DNA from: Lunularia cruciata
Lineage: Eukaryota > Streptophyta > Marchantiopsida > Lunulariales > Lunulariaceae
NCBI GenBank assembly: GCA_948567375.1
Contig: OX419756.1
Coordinates: forward strand, 38,356,552 to 38,420,551
DNA: 64,000 nucleotides
Reading direction: 5' to 3'
Positions 25,503 to 36,404 of this stretch are shown piece after piece. Every line of letters starts with the position of its first letter. The stretch's first letter is position 1. A program made the position numbers and the translations under genes. Under the pieces are notes generated by a model, which saw only the letters and a program-made list of their open reading frames with translations, was not told the origin of the DNA and ran no database searches.

Positions 25503-26648
25503 CTAGCTGATTCCTCCACCACTAAGCATGATTACATATCCACTAGTTGATCTGCTGTTATCTATGTCATCTCCCCAACTAGCATCTGTACATGCTTCAA
25601 GTTTAGAAGCAAGTATGTTCCCTTGCTTTCTGTACTCCAAGAATGCATCTTGAGTACCCTTTAAGTACCTGAATACTCTCTTTATACCTTTCCAATGTAC
25701 TTGTGCAGGGTTGCTAGTATATATAGCTAGTGCTCCCATTGCATAGCATATGTCTGGTCTTGTACAGACCATGATAAACATTAGAGAACCAAGAGCACTC
25801 TAATACAACACTTTGTCATAGAGATTCACCTCCCCATCTACGATTCTATTGTACTTCCACCCCAAATCAAGAGGTGTAGAGACACGATTTGCCTCTGTCA
25901 TTTGATACTTAGCTAGTATGGATCTCACACATTGTGATTGACTGATCCGGATCCATCTTGCTTCTGTCTTAGCTCACTTTGATTCCCAAAATGGGTTTTA
26001 CAGGACCAAGGATAGTCATCTCAAAAACAGAACTCAAGAAATCTATCACTCTTTTGATAAATTCTCTGTTCCCCAACAGTAATAGATCATCTACATATGC
26101 AGTTGTGTATACATTATCTCTAGTATATACACTCATGTCAGAATCTGCTCGTTTGAAATCATGCTCTCTCAAGTATGAGTCTAGTTTCTCATACCAGGCT
26201 CTAGGAGCTTGCTTAAGACCATATAAAGCCTTCTTAAGCAAACATACTTTTCCTTTGCCTTTAGTATATCCATCAAGAACATCCATGTAGATAGTCTCTC
26301 TCAAATCTCCATTGAGAAAGGCTGTTTTCATATCTAATTGCTCCACTTCCCAATCTCTCTCTCTGCTGCAAGAGCTAGAAGCATGCGAATAGATCCATAC
26401 CTGGCAACTGGTGCAAAAGTTTTTGAATAATCTATTGATGCTTTTTGATTGAAGCCCTTTGCAACAAGTCTTGCCTTGTACTTCAGGACCTCATTCTCAA
26501 CTCCACGTTTGACCTTGAAAACCCATTTATAGCCAATTGCTTTCCTACTTGGTGGTAAGTCAGCTAGTACCCATGTACCATAAGTCTGAAGAGACTTCTT
26601 CTCTTCTGCTATAGCCAACTCCCACTGACTCAAATCTGGTCTGAACAT
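25503..26648 (-). pseudogene. Copia reverse transcriptase and RNase H (broken)
   Basis: The copia reverse transcriptase is recognised by WVFKVKRGVENEVLKYKARL and VAKGFNQ, then QLDMKTAFLNGDL, LKKALYGLKQAPRAWY and the catalytic YVDDLLLLG (intact, about 26090). RNase H follows after a frame break: TRPDICYAMG, HWKGIKRVFRYLKGT and the catalytic-region DASWGDD, ending SGYVIMLSGG. The segments lie in at least three frames or blocks separated by stops, so no functional product is expected. The HWxxxKRxxRYLKGT signature is diagnostic for copia-class elements. Confidence 0.92.
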
Positions 26649-27129
26649 AGCTTCTATAGAGTTTCTGGATCACAATCTTCATGACAAATGCAAGATTCAT
26701 CTAACATCTCTTTTGAAAGAAAGCCAAGTCTGTCAATAGGTTTTCTATCTCTCTCTGTGATCTTCTTGGCTCTGTGCCTATAAGTTTCATGTCATCTCTT
26801 GATGTCTTTGGAATCTCATTCAAAGATTCTGCATTTGCAGTCTGCTTTTGGGAGTCATCTTCTGTAGTATTAGGATCAGAAACCACCGTGTATATAGGCC
26901 TTCTTTGGTACCCCTTCATACTCTCCTTTGGCAAACCATTAGCTTTAGGTAGAGATTGCTCTTCTGATGATTGATATGAAAAACTGACTCTACAGCTTGG
27001 GAAGATAGGTTGATTAGGCTGATCAAACTGATCAGCTTGCTTTTGCAACTCATCACTGTTCTCACTCCAAGTCCTCAATTCATCAAAGAGTACATCTCTA
27101 CTTCTAATGATCTGTCCAAACTTAGGATT

Positions 27130-28130
27130 TTACAGAATATATGCTTTCAGTCCCTCTTCATATCCTACAAAGAGCATTCTCGCAGCTTTCTTTATGAACT
27201 TCTTCCTTTGCTCCTTAGGAATATGAACATAAGCAGGACATCCAAAAACCTTCAAAGCTGAAAGATTAGGTTTCTTACCACTCCAGCATTCTTCAAGAAT
27301 TCTTCCTTGCAATGTTGTGGTACCATTGATATTTCTAGGATAATTTGCAGTGCTAATTGCAGCACCCCAAAACTTTCTCTCCAGCTTGGCATGTTGGAGC
27401 ATGGCCAATGCTTTGTCCACCAGTGTCTTATTCAACCTTTCTGCAACTCCATTTTGTGTTGGACTGCCTCTAGCAGTACAGTCAAGAAGAATTCCTTTCT
27501 CTGACAAAAAAGAAGAAGTAATTCCTCATTTTTGTACTCTCTGCCTCCATCTGTTCTCAATCATTTGACTTTCCTCCCAGTCTACAACTCAGCCATGGCT
27601 ACAAACTTCTGGAATTTTTGCAGCACTTCGTCCTTGCTTTTCATGAGATAGATAAAGCTCTTTCTATTATAATCATCCACAAAGGAAATATAGTAGGCTG
27701 CTCCACTCAATGACTTCTCAATCATGTATCCCCATACATAAGAATGTATGACATCTAGAAGACCAAAAGCTCTAGATGAAGATTTCTTGAGGATAGGAGC
27801 CTTGTGTGCCTTACCTTCTGCACACCCAATGCAGAACTCAAGTTTTCCTTTGGGATCCAATTTCAACCCATCCATTACCTTCTCTAAAGCATATAGGTTT
27901 TGCACTAACAAGTGCCCTAACCACAAATGCCACATATGGATATCATTTCTATTTGGAATCAGAACAAACAGCTTCCTTTTGGCAGTGCCATATCCAAGGA
28001 CCAGCTCTCCTTTCTTCAAAGTGCATTGATTTCTATTGCTTTCAAACAGAACATCCACTCCATGCTCCATGAGGCGATGTATTGATATCAAGTTCTTGGT
28101 ATAATCTGGAACATAGAGCACATCTTCCAA
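27130..28130 (-). pseudogene. Copia integrase (broken)
   Basis: The zinc-binding part is present (HLWLGH, then FCIGCAEGKAHKAP). The core follows: HSYVWGYM, where the first catalytic aspartate appears as tyrosine; YYISFVDDYNRKSFIYLM; a second-aspartate region around TDGGREY in another frame near 27540; and NGVAERLNKTL with the catalytic glutamate. WGAAISTANY and VFGCPAYVHIP, typical of the copia integrase C-terminal part, end the match. At least one frame change and the D-to-Y change make it inactive. Confidence 0.9.
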
Positions 28131-28309
28131 ATAGCTCTTACAAGAACTTGTGTTAGATGTCCCATGAAGGCAATAGGAACTTTGCTAGTTTTTAACACTA
28201 GATTCAGAATCCCAAGTCCACAACAAACGCTCTTGGGAATCTTCAGAGGTTGAAGAGTTGAGAAGAGCTCCTTCTGGTAACGGATATGAGAAGTGGCTCC
28301 AAAATCCAA
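28088..28309 (-). pseudogene. Copia protease relic
   Basis: The sequence WFLDFGATSHI marks the aspartic protease of copia elements, normally WxLDSGATxH. The residue after the catalytic aspartate is Phe (TTT at 28301-28303) where Ser (TCT) is expected, a single C-to-T change. Upstream near 28540 a CCHC zinc knuckle survives as CYFCHEKGHVASIF, with its last Cys changed to Phe. Confidence 0.85.
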
Positions 28310-28499
28310 GAACCATTCAGAACCGTTGGTGGATAACTATGATTCTACCAACATTCCACAATCTAGCTCTTATGTTGAGTACCCCTCTTCATCGCTTTTT
28401 GTCTCATTGCACTCCTTTGTGTTATAAGCTGAACTTGCAAATTTTTGACCTTTTACTGGTTGAGGTCCTTTGCCTACCTTTTTCAGCTCTCTTTTTCTC

Positions 28500-29127
28500 C
28501 ATTCTCTTCTCTTGGGAAAAATAGATGCAACATGACCTTTCTCATGACAGAAATAACAGGTCCTATTATCAACACTACTAACCTCTTAACCAGATTTACT
28601 CACTTTGAGTAGTTGAAAAATTGCTCTAGTTTGCTCACTCTTCTATCGAGCACTCTCCTTGACTGAGAAGAAGCATTGAACAAAGCAAAATCTTGCAAAT
28701 TATTAAACTTCATCTCTAGGTCCTCGTTGTCTCTGCTAAACACCAACAATCTGTTTATCACATAATCCCATGTGACAACTTCCACAAGTAGAACTTTTAG
28801 AGTTACTTTGATAGGTTGGTAGCTTGGAGGGAGAGTCTTCAAGAGATGGTTGATCTCATATTTCTATGTAAGGGGACACCCATCCTCCTTGACACTCTTG
28901 AAGACCTTCTGTAACTTTGACAAGTGCAAAGTAAAGTCTTCACTATTTGCAAATTTAGTGTTCCACATCCCATCCCAGATCCTATTGGAACTTTCTAGCC
29001 TCTCAAAAGAGTAAAAATTCTTGAGTTTGAGCTAGATCTCCCAACTCCAAGCATAAGTGTCTACTAGGTCTCTGATTGGCTCTTGCATAGCCCTTAGCAA
29101 AAACCTCCTAGTAGTAGGATGCTTGAT
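28500..29127 (-). pseudogene. Copia gag, C-terminal part left of the nested insertion
   Basis: This stretch contains MKTLPPSYQPIKVTL, typical of copia gag (the LL.SLP..Y region), followed by the zinc-knuckle region. The N-terminal part of gag lies beyond the nested gypsy element at 34774-34950. The junction is marked by TTGAT at 29123-29127, duplicated at 34774-34778. Confidence 0.8.
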
Positions 29128-29552
29128 TGTAAAAGACCAAGACCAAGAAGAGAAATAGGAGAATGAAAATTCACATTGGGACACTTGAGTGAGGAAGAAC
29201 TTTGAATGCCTGGCATGAGCTTTGGCTTTGGTATTTATAGGTAACATACAAAACCTTTGAGAAACTTCTCAAGAAACTTCTCCAAGGCGCTTTCTTAGAA
29301 TGCAAGCTAAGTTAACTAAGAAGTTTCTCAAGAAGCTTTTTTCTAGAAGTCATCTACTTGGCATGCAAGCTAAGTTAGTTAGAAGCTTCTAGAAGTTTCC
29401 TTCTAGAAGTTACTTGTTTGGGGTGCAAGTTAAGTAGTTAGGAAACTTCCTAAGAAGCTTCCTAGATATTTCTAGAATATTCTAGGTTAATTTGGCTTAT
29501 TCTCTACTTCATTAGCCTAACTAACTATATCGTTAAATTCTATATTGTTACA
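29128..29552 (-). repeat. Gypsy-2 3' LTR with heat-shock-element-like motifs
   Basis: The LTR runs TGTAACAAT...TTTTACA in element sense and matches 34363-34773 and the solo LTR at 46476-46884. It holds inverted GAA/TTC pentamers with canonical HSE spacing: GAAGCTTCTAGAAGTTTC at 29382-29399 (four alternating units) and TTCTAGAATATTC at 29470-29482 (three units). The purine-rich GGTGGGGGAATA directly upstream in element sense (29553-29564) is the likely polypurine tract. Confidence 0.93.
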
Positions 29553-29644
29553 TATTCCCCCACCGCTAGTTGGTGACATCCTTGTTGCCATTGAAGCTTT
29601 AAACTCCTATATGGCTGTCTGTGCATTTTAAAGGTGAGAAAGAG

Positions 29645-29790
29645 TTCCCATGTGGCATCATGAAGGGGATACCTTTTCCAAAGGACCTTATACTTCGTAT
29701 GTTGTCGGCATCTTTGTTAGATGTGGTGATACTCAAGGATACGATCAACTTTGTACTCCTCATGATCATTGATAGGGGTAGGGGGAGGAG
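29645..29790 (-). pseudogene. Chromodomain of gypsy-2 (integrase C-terminus)
   Basis: Downstream of the integrase GPF-type region (NWIGPFDV, then IFHVSKLKPF) the minus strand reads DHEEYKVDRILEYHHI, a stop, then TKYKVLWKRYPLHDATWE. These match the chromodomain pattern E-Y-x-V-x-x-I-L, Y-x-V-x-W-K-x-Y, x-T-W-E. The domain is thought to direct chromovirus integration by binding methylated histone H3. One internal stop is present. Confidence 0.85.
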
Positions 29791-29800
29791 GAGGTTGGAC

Positions 29801-31177
29801 TCAAGAGGAAAAAGAAGAAGGGTTAGGAACAAAGGGTTTCAACTTGGAAACATGAAAGATAGAATGGATGCGCATATGACAAGGCAAGGCAAGGCAATTC
29901 GATAAGTAACAAGAGACAATTTGGGTGACATCAAAAGGTCCTATCCAATTAGGGGTAAGTTTACAAACTTGGGTATCAAGTGGGAGGGGTAGATTACTAG
30001 AGGATCGTATAACTTTATCACCGACTTCAAAGGTGAGATCACAAAGATGATGGTCCGCATATTGTTTTTGACAATTTTGAGCAACAAGGAGGTGAGATTC
30101 GGCTTGTTGGAGAGATTTGAATATGGTGGTCAAGAAGGTTGAAGTATGAGGGACCTGAGACAAAGGAGGAGCAAGAAGAGAATCTGAGACAAACGGATCT
30201 TAGCTAAAATTGAGAAAGAAAGGAGAGAATCCGTTGCTTGCTTATTTAGAATTGTTGTATGTAAACTTCACAGTTGCAAGACATTCATCCCAATTGGTAT
30301 GGTGAATGTTGACAAAGGCACAAAGCATATCTTCCAAGGTGCAATTTGCACATTTAGTTTGTCCATTAGTTTGAGGATGATAGGTTGTGGACAAAGCAAG
30401 CTTGGTGTCAAGTATTTAGAAGAAGGCTTGCCAAAACCTTTTTGGTGAAGCAAGGATCACGGTCGGAGATGAGTACACGTGACATCCCATGATATTTGAA
30501 TACATTATCAAAGTAGATTTGCACCAAGGTTAAAGCATCTATAGTATCAACCGTTGGTGCCAAATAGATTTGCTTACTAAGCTTATCCACAAACACCACA
30601 ATTGTTGTGTGACCTTGTTGTGTCTTGGGCAAGGAGATGATGAGATCTAAGCTCACATGTTCCCAATAAGTAGTTGGAATAAGAAGTGACTGAAGGAGTA
30701 CACTTGGCTTCTGGTTATTGGCCTTGTTACATTGACAACTCTCACAAGATCGGACAAACTCCCGAACATCTTGTGTCATGTTTGGCCACCACCATTGGCG
30801 TTGGAGTGTACCCAAGGTCTTGTCTATCCGTATGTGACCAGCTATTGGTAGATCATGGGCTTCTTGAAGACGTACAAGTCGGAGATCACCTTTAGCTGGA
30901 ACATAGATCCAATTTGCATAGAATAGAAGGTCTTCCTTGAAGGAGAAGGTGTTGTACTCCTTGTTACCTATTGTCAGACGACCATGTACCATTTGGAAGA
31001 ATGGATCTTGTTGTAGAGCTGACCAAAATTTGTTATGGACCTTGGGGTCAATTGACATCGTCTTAATTGCCGACATGATGAGAAGAAGAGATAGGTCATC
31101 GTGATAGAACATCGTGATAGAACATCAAGGATGACAGGGAACCGACCTGGTTTATACTCAAATTTGATATCAAACAA
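29801..31177 (-). pseudogene. Gypsy-2 integrase
   Basis: The HHCC zinc finger is intact (HDLPIAGHIRIDKTL, then CESCQCNK). The catalytic core has aspartate one in SLDLIISLP, aspartate two in ISDRDPCF, and after a frame change the third catalytic position in NGQTKCAN, where Glu is replaced by Lys (AAA at 30353-30355; a single G-to-A from GAA). The C-terminal NWIGPF region follows at about 29900. The RNase H tail 'FEYKPGRFPVILDVLSR' precedes the zinc finger. Confidence 0.9.
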
Positions 31178-31199
31178 TTGGAGTTGCTCTTCTTATTGA

Positions 31200-32400
31200 T
31201 GATGTTAATTCTTCATATGTTCCAAGTGTAAGGTCTGTAAAAATGGCTTGTGATCCATTTGCATGATCACTTGTTTCTCCAAGAGATAATGCCTCCATAC
31301 CTTGGTGGCATATACCATTGCAAGTTGTTTCCAATCTTGAGTAGAGTAATTTTTTTCAGCTGTATTTAGTCAATGAGACACAAAGGCAATGGGATGTAGT
31401 CCATTTGGGAATTCTTGTTGCAACACAACTCCAATTGCAAAGTTAGAAGCATCAAAATCAACCACACAAGGTAGTTGAGGATCATATGGTTGAAGAATAT
31501 GTTTTAAAGACACCATATGTTTTAGCTTGTGGAATGCTTCTTCATGCTTGGTGCTCCACTAGAAGCTCGAGCTCTTTCCCAAGAGGTCAATCAATGGTGC
31601 AACAACATGAGCATAATAGTTGATGAATCGTCGGAAAAAACAGGCCAATCCATTGAATGCTTGTACTTCTATAGCATCCTTTGGGATAGGCCAATCAGTA
31701 ATGGCCTTGATTTTCTCTTCTTCTATCTTGATCCCCTCTAATGAGATCTTATGACCCAAGAAAGTAACCTTCTTCTGCTAAAAGGCACACTTTGACTTCT
31801 TGTAGTAAAATTTCCATTGTTGTAGTCATCTTAAGACTTCTCGTACATGATTTACGTATTCTACCTTTGTCTTACTATAGATTAAAATATCATCCAAGAA
31901 CACCACCATGGACTGATCCAATAGTCCATCCAACACCCAATGCATCTGATCCATGAAGATCGTTGGAGCATTAGTGAGTCCAAAAGGTAGAACTCTCTAC
32001 TCAAAATGCCCATACCTTGTACGAAAGGCAATCTTTTGCACATCCTCTCTATCAATATAGGAATTTGCCAATAATCGCCGCAAAGATCCAACTTGGAAAA
32101 GTAGCGTGCTCCACTTAGTTGATCAAGCAAGTCATCAATCTGAGGCAAGGGATATGCATTCTTCACGGTATGCTTATTGAGCCCACGGTAATCAATACAA
32201 AAACAAAGTCCTCCATACTTCTTTGGACAAATAGTATTGGTGCTCCCAAGGAGAGGTACTATGTTGTATGAAGTCCTTCTCCAATAACTCTGTAAGTGTT
32301 TTTGAAACTCCTCCAACTCTTTTGGTGAGAGCCAATAGATCGGTCTACTCATTAGAGTACTCCTTGGCAATAACTTGATCTTGAAAGGCATACTTCAATC
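31200..32400 (-). pseudogene. Gypsy-2 reverse transcriptase and RNase H
   Basis: The reverse transcriptase is recognised by [20 protein letters not shown], then [11 protein letters not shown], and in another frame near 31890 [13 protein letters not shown], which contains the catalytic LDD. MGHKISLEGIKIEEEKIKAI and the connection region FRRFINYYA follow at 31559-31759. RNase H motifs are dispersed to 31200. Several frameshifts are present. Confidence 0.9.
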
Positions 32401-32820
32401 GTGAGGTAATCCCTTTGGTAGATCATTTGGAAACACATCCACAAAATCTTGAACTATCCGATCAACCATTGCTTGATGAGGCCCTTGGCCCTCCTTAGAT
32501 TGTTCTTGTGCAATTGACTTGATCCATATCGCAAATACATACTTATCTTATTCCAAAGCTTGTTCTATGGCTGCTTTACTAACCAACTTCCCTTCTAAGG
32601 ACTCATCTCTCTTCCAAGCTTGCTCCATGGCTGCCTTCTTGGCAAACTTCCCATCTTGGGACTCATCTCCCTTCAAGGTTTGCTCTATGGTTACCTTCTT
32701 GACAAACTTCCCATCTTGGGATTGACTATTTTTAGGTGTCTTACTCAGAGATGCTAGACAACCTAATTGGAAATTACTACCTTGGTGTTGTACTTAAATT
32801 TGTTGTCGGGTCCAATCAAA

Positions 32821-33090
32821 TTAAACCTTATGACGTTCAAGCCAAGGTAGATTCAAAATGATATCATAGTATAGAGGTGCCACTACAAACCTCATACACT
32901 CCAAATACTCCATCCCAATCTTGAAAGTAACAAGATGCGAGGTGCGGAATGCAAGACCTTTTCTACCATCCACTATCATCAAACTACTTCCAATCACTAG
33001 CTTGATATGAATACCCAATTCCTTTACTACTTGCATAAACATTCAATTCTCTGAACTTCCAAAATCAATCAAAATCCTACAACCCCAATT
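32821..33090 (-). pseudogene. Gypsy-2 protease relic
   Basis: The active-site loop reads ILIDFGSSEN, with Phe (codon 33061-33063) in place of Ser; a stop follows it. Downstream, YLECMRFVVAPLYYDIILNL and PWLERHKV match the gypsy protease end, where Y-D-x-I-L-G-x-x-W-L is usual. Confidence 0.8.
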
Positions 33091-33099
33091 AGATATTAT

Positions 33100-34340
33100 A
33101 CCTTGCAAGTGAAGTAAACTTGCATAGGTCTAGCCTTCAATCCCATTGGAACTAATCAAGCTTCCAATATACGGCTCAAAATCTCCTATTTGGATTCCTC
33201 GTTTCCCTGATCATTATGTTCCACAAACTCCATCTGGGCAACTTGTCAAGGTCGTCCATTCCTAAGTGGGCATTCAGCAATGCAATGTCCAACTTGGCGA
33301 CAATTAAAATAACTTCCATTTTGTTGCAATCTTTCTTTATCTATTGTACCAAGTGGTCTCTGTTGGATAGCATCAATCTCCATTGGTGTCGGTTCTTCCG
33401 CTTGTGTATAGTGTACTGGTAGGCCTTGTGTAGGTCAAGGTCAAGATCAATTTGTCATCACTAAGGAATCAAAGTGTTTAGCCAATTGCATGGCTTCTTC
33501 TACATTTTGTGATTCCCGCATGGTCACCTCCAATTTGGTTTGTGACTTCAATCCCTGCACAAATCAATCTAGAACTTCACATTCTTGTATATCTAGAATC
33601 TGCATGATGATGTTCTAAAATTGTGTGATGTAGCTCCTCATTGAGCCAATTTGCTTCAACTTTGCCAATTTATATCGTGCAGCTTGGGTGGCATTTATAG
33701 TTTGAAACCAACCCGATATTGCATCTTTGAATTCTGCCCATGTCAAAATTGGTGCAACAATCTATTGTTCCACTCGCTCTACTTGGAATTGACACCTAAG
33801 TTTTGCCACACCATCTAATTGGCTAGAGACCAAGAGAATATATTTTCATTCATCTTGAAGATTTATGGCTTCAAAGTAACATTCTCAATCAAGTACAAAA
33901 TTCTCCATTGTGCCCAAAAGATTCTTGCTTTCAAACACCTTGGGTTTTGGAAATCAAATGCAATCTTCTCCATTTCAAATTGGCGCTCTCTTTATATATT
34001 CTCGTCATTGCTGATCTCATTCGTCCAATAATCGAGTAAGGTGCTCAATTTATTGCTGCATTGCAAGGATAATGTTTGATATTACCGCCATAGCTACTAC
34101 TCTATCCCACTACTCCTGATTTATCTAATTGATTAGCACATAGATGTAGCACATCCACTGTTCTACATAACTTACAATTGGAAGTATCAAGGGTTCCTCA
34201 AACATGGTGATCATATGTAGAAAATCATGCCCAAAGTACGAGGTGATGAATTATGTGAAATGATGCTTGGGTAATATTTGGACATGAAAATCCCAATGGT
34301 TTGGCGGAAGTGGATTCAGTGGTCCATAAATTCCATCCAT
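33100..34340 (-). pseudogene. Gypsy-2 gag relic
   Basis: A CCHC zinc knuckle survives near 33260-33310 as YFNCRQVGHCIAEC, with the first Cys changed to Tyr (TGT to TAT). Phrases around 33480-33560 (VTMRESQNVEEAMQLAKHFD) match the gypsy gag C-terminal half. The N-terminal half is strongly decayed. Confidence 0.75.
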
Positions 34341-34362
34341 CTCATTCCTGCTTTGATACCAA
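34340..34362 (-). promoter_or_regulatory. Gypsy-2 primer-binding site
   Basis: Directly after the 5' LTR end (ACA) the minus strand reads TTGGTATCAAAGCAGG. It matches the TGGTATCAGAGC consensus complementary to the 3' end of plant initiator Met-tRNA, the usual primer of gypsy and copia elements. Confidence 0.9.
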
Positions 34363-34773
34363 TGTAAAAGGCCAAGACCAAGGAGAGAAATAGGAGAATG
34401 GAAACTCACATTGGGACACTTGAATGAGGGAAAAATTCAAACGCCTAGCATGAGCTTTGGCTTTGGTATGTATAGGTAGCATACAAAGCCCTTGAGAAGC
34501 TTCTCAAGAAGCTTCCTCAAGCCGCTTTCTTAGAGTGCAAGCCACGTTAACTAGGAAACTTCTCAAGAAGCTTCCTTGTAGAAGTTGCCTACTTGGCGTG
34601 CAAGCTAAGCTAGTTAGAAGATTCTAGAAGTTACCTGCTTGGGGCGCAAGTTAACTAGTTGGGAAACTTCCTAAGAAGCTTCCTAAATGCTTCTAGAATA
34701 TTCTAGGCTAATTTGGCCTATTCTCTACTTTGTTAGCCTTACTAACTACATTGTTAAACTCCATATTGTAACA
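34363..34773 (-). repeat. Gypsy-2 5' LTR
   Basis: 411 bp bounded by TG...CA. It matches 29128-29552 and 46476-46884. HSE-like motifs are at 34617-34629 (GAAGATTCTAGAA) and 34691-34703 (TTCTAGAATATTC). The differences between this and the 3' LTR imply the insertion is not recent. Confidence 0.93.
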
Positions 34774-34962
34774 TTGATTCTCTCCTCCTTGTTGGACTCA
34801 AGCTCATCTACATCATGAACTTCTAATACCAAGTCTAAATAGTCATAACTGTCTAGGATACACTTCACATCCAAAGCCCAAGCTTTGTAATTAGTGTTTA
34901 CCAATTTCTCTAGCTCTTTGAGTTCTCTTATCAACCCCAATGGTGATTGTGGACCCATAACC
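34774..34962 (-). pseudogene. Copia gag N-terminus and leader, right of the nested insertion
   Basis: In element sense, just after the copia 5' LTR, gag begins MGPQSPLGLIRELKELEKLV, continues with NTNYKAWALDVKCILDSYDY, and is cut at 34773 by the gypsy-2 LTR. The gag frame resumes on the other side of the insertion below 29127. Confidence 0.8.
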
Positions 34963-35397
34963 TGATAAGAACCTTTCTTCCTAGTCTTTGAAGTATATGG
35001 TCTATCCTCAGTCATTCTGACTTCTGATGTATCACACATCCTAACACTCAGCTTTCCTAGTCTCACCAGAGTAGACACTCTTGATTGCACTTAGCAATAC
35101 TCAACTCACTCTCTCTAAGAGCCTCAAAGATAGTACACAACATGAAAGGTACCTCAGTGGTAAGCAGAATAGAACACACCAAGTGTTGGGAATAACCCTT
35201 GTATGAGAACTTAACAAAACAAAAGTAGAAACCACTCTTATAAACACATAAATAAACCCTAGAGGGTTGCTTTGCAAGACCCTAATTAGGGTTGCGTCCC
35301 TCTTTACCCTAAGCATATTTAGCTGAGCTTCTAGAGGAATATAACAAAGCTCTAAAAGTAGAGAAGTCATTAAACTAGAGATTAACTAAATCTAACA
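34963..35397 (-). repeat. Copia 5' LTR
   Basis: 435 bp, beginning TGTTAGATTTAG and ending ATCA in element sense. It is the partner of 24681-25122 with scattered substitutions and indels. Confidence 0.92.
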
Positions 35398-36404
35398 AAA
35401 TTGCCTAGTCCTCTCCCATGTAGTGCTAATATTTCTTGCTCTCCCTTCGTATCACTCATGCACCTTTGCTTCATTATTTCTCTTTGTTGTGTCTTGGATT
35501 TTCTCTCTAATAATGCATGTTTGTGATTTTAGAGATCAATCAAGTATGTCTCGTCTTCTTCCTTCTTACTCATGTGGATTCCTTTTCTTTCTTGCCTGAT
35601 ACTCATTATGCGGCTTAGACTCCTGTGCTTATTTCTGTACCTACACTTCTGCTTGCCCTTTATTTCCACATTTCCATTTTGGTTCTTTTGTTCTTTCAAC
35701 ATTCCCACTACTTATGAGCGGCACTTTAGGGGAGCAACCAAGTTTTCCTAAGCACTCATGAGTTTTTGAGCAGAAAATTGGTACGAGGGGTACTGACAAT
35801 TGGCCAGCTACTCCGGCACTACATGAGGCACTGATGAAGTCATAGGTGTTTTTGTGGAGGTTTACTATGGCCGACTTTTTCTTCCCTTAGCTGTTTAGCG
35901 TCTCAAGACTCCAATGTCGATAGTGCTGGTTGTGATATACTTTATATCCTATCCTCCTACACTTTGCTCTTGCTACCCTTTAACACTTTGACCCGTTTCT
36001 GCAGCCACATCATCAGAGAACTCTTGTTTTGTTTCACTCCTCCATTCCCCAGCTAATTCCCTCCTTGGAATTTTTCCCTTTGCTCTTTGACTGCTTCCTG
36101 CTTTGCACTCTGGTGTCTATAGTGTTCCTACTTAACACCAACCGGACGCCATTGGTTATTCTCAATTTGTTTCAATGATGCTTTTGCAGCAGGTAACATT
36201 CAATGCATTTTACCTTAGGGATTTCACACTACTCTAGCATTGTGATTCATGTACATATTGCTTATCTATCATTTGCACTTCATGAGTTTTGGATAACTTG
36301 TTCCCGGAATGGCTTCTCTTCTTGTATACCAATATACCAGGTAAGTTTATATTGGCACTCATGAGTTTTTGAGCAGAAACTCAATACTAGGAGTACTGAC
36401 GCAT
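35398..36404. repeat. Pyrimidine-rich repeat region, target of the copia and gypsy-1 insertions
   Basis: The phrase CTCATGAGTTTTTGAGCAGAAA occurs near 35757 and again near 36360. After the first copy the sequence continues into GAGGCACTGATGAAG and GTGGAGGTTTACTATGGCCG; the second copy stops at 36404 and its continuation is found at 46101-46260, beyond the gypsy-1 element. So gypsy-1 inserted within a repeat unit. No coding signal recognised. Confidence 0.6.

Larger units (their letters stand above)
29128..34773 (-). mobile_element. Ty3-gypsy chromovirus ('gypsy-2') nested in the copia gag
   Basis: A complete LTR-to-LTR element, 5.65 kb, with the exact 5-bp target duplication TTGAT (29123-29127 and 34774-34778). 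In element sense it has a primer-binding site complementary to initiator Met-tRNA, gag, protease, reverse transcriptase, RNase H, integrase, a chromodomain and a polypurine tract. Stops, frame changes and catalytic substitutions (protease D-F-G, integrase E to K) make it inactive. It inserted after the copia. A solo LTR of the same family is at 46476-46884. Confidence 0.95.
24681..35397 (-). mobile_element. Ty1-copia LTR retrotransposon, interrupted by a nested gypsy element
   Basis: Two LTRs of similar sequence bound the element. On the minus strand, the order gag, protease, integrase, reverse transcriptase, RNase H is the Ty1-copia order. Its gag is split by a 5.6-kb gypsy element at 29128-34773; without it the element is about 5.1 kb, a normal copia length. 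Many stops and frame changes, plus a changed first integrase aspartate (HSYVWG where HSDVxG is expected, near 27735), make it inactive. The adjacent 5-mers (GAGTT at 24676-24680, AAATT at 35398-35402) differ by two G-to-A changes and could be an aged target duplication. Confidence 0.93.
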
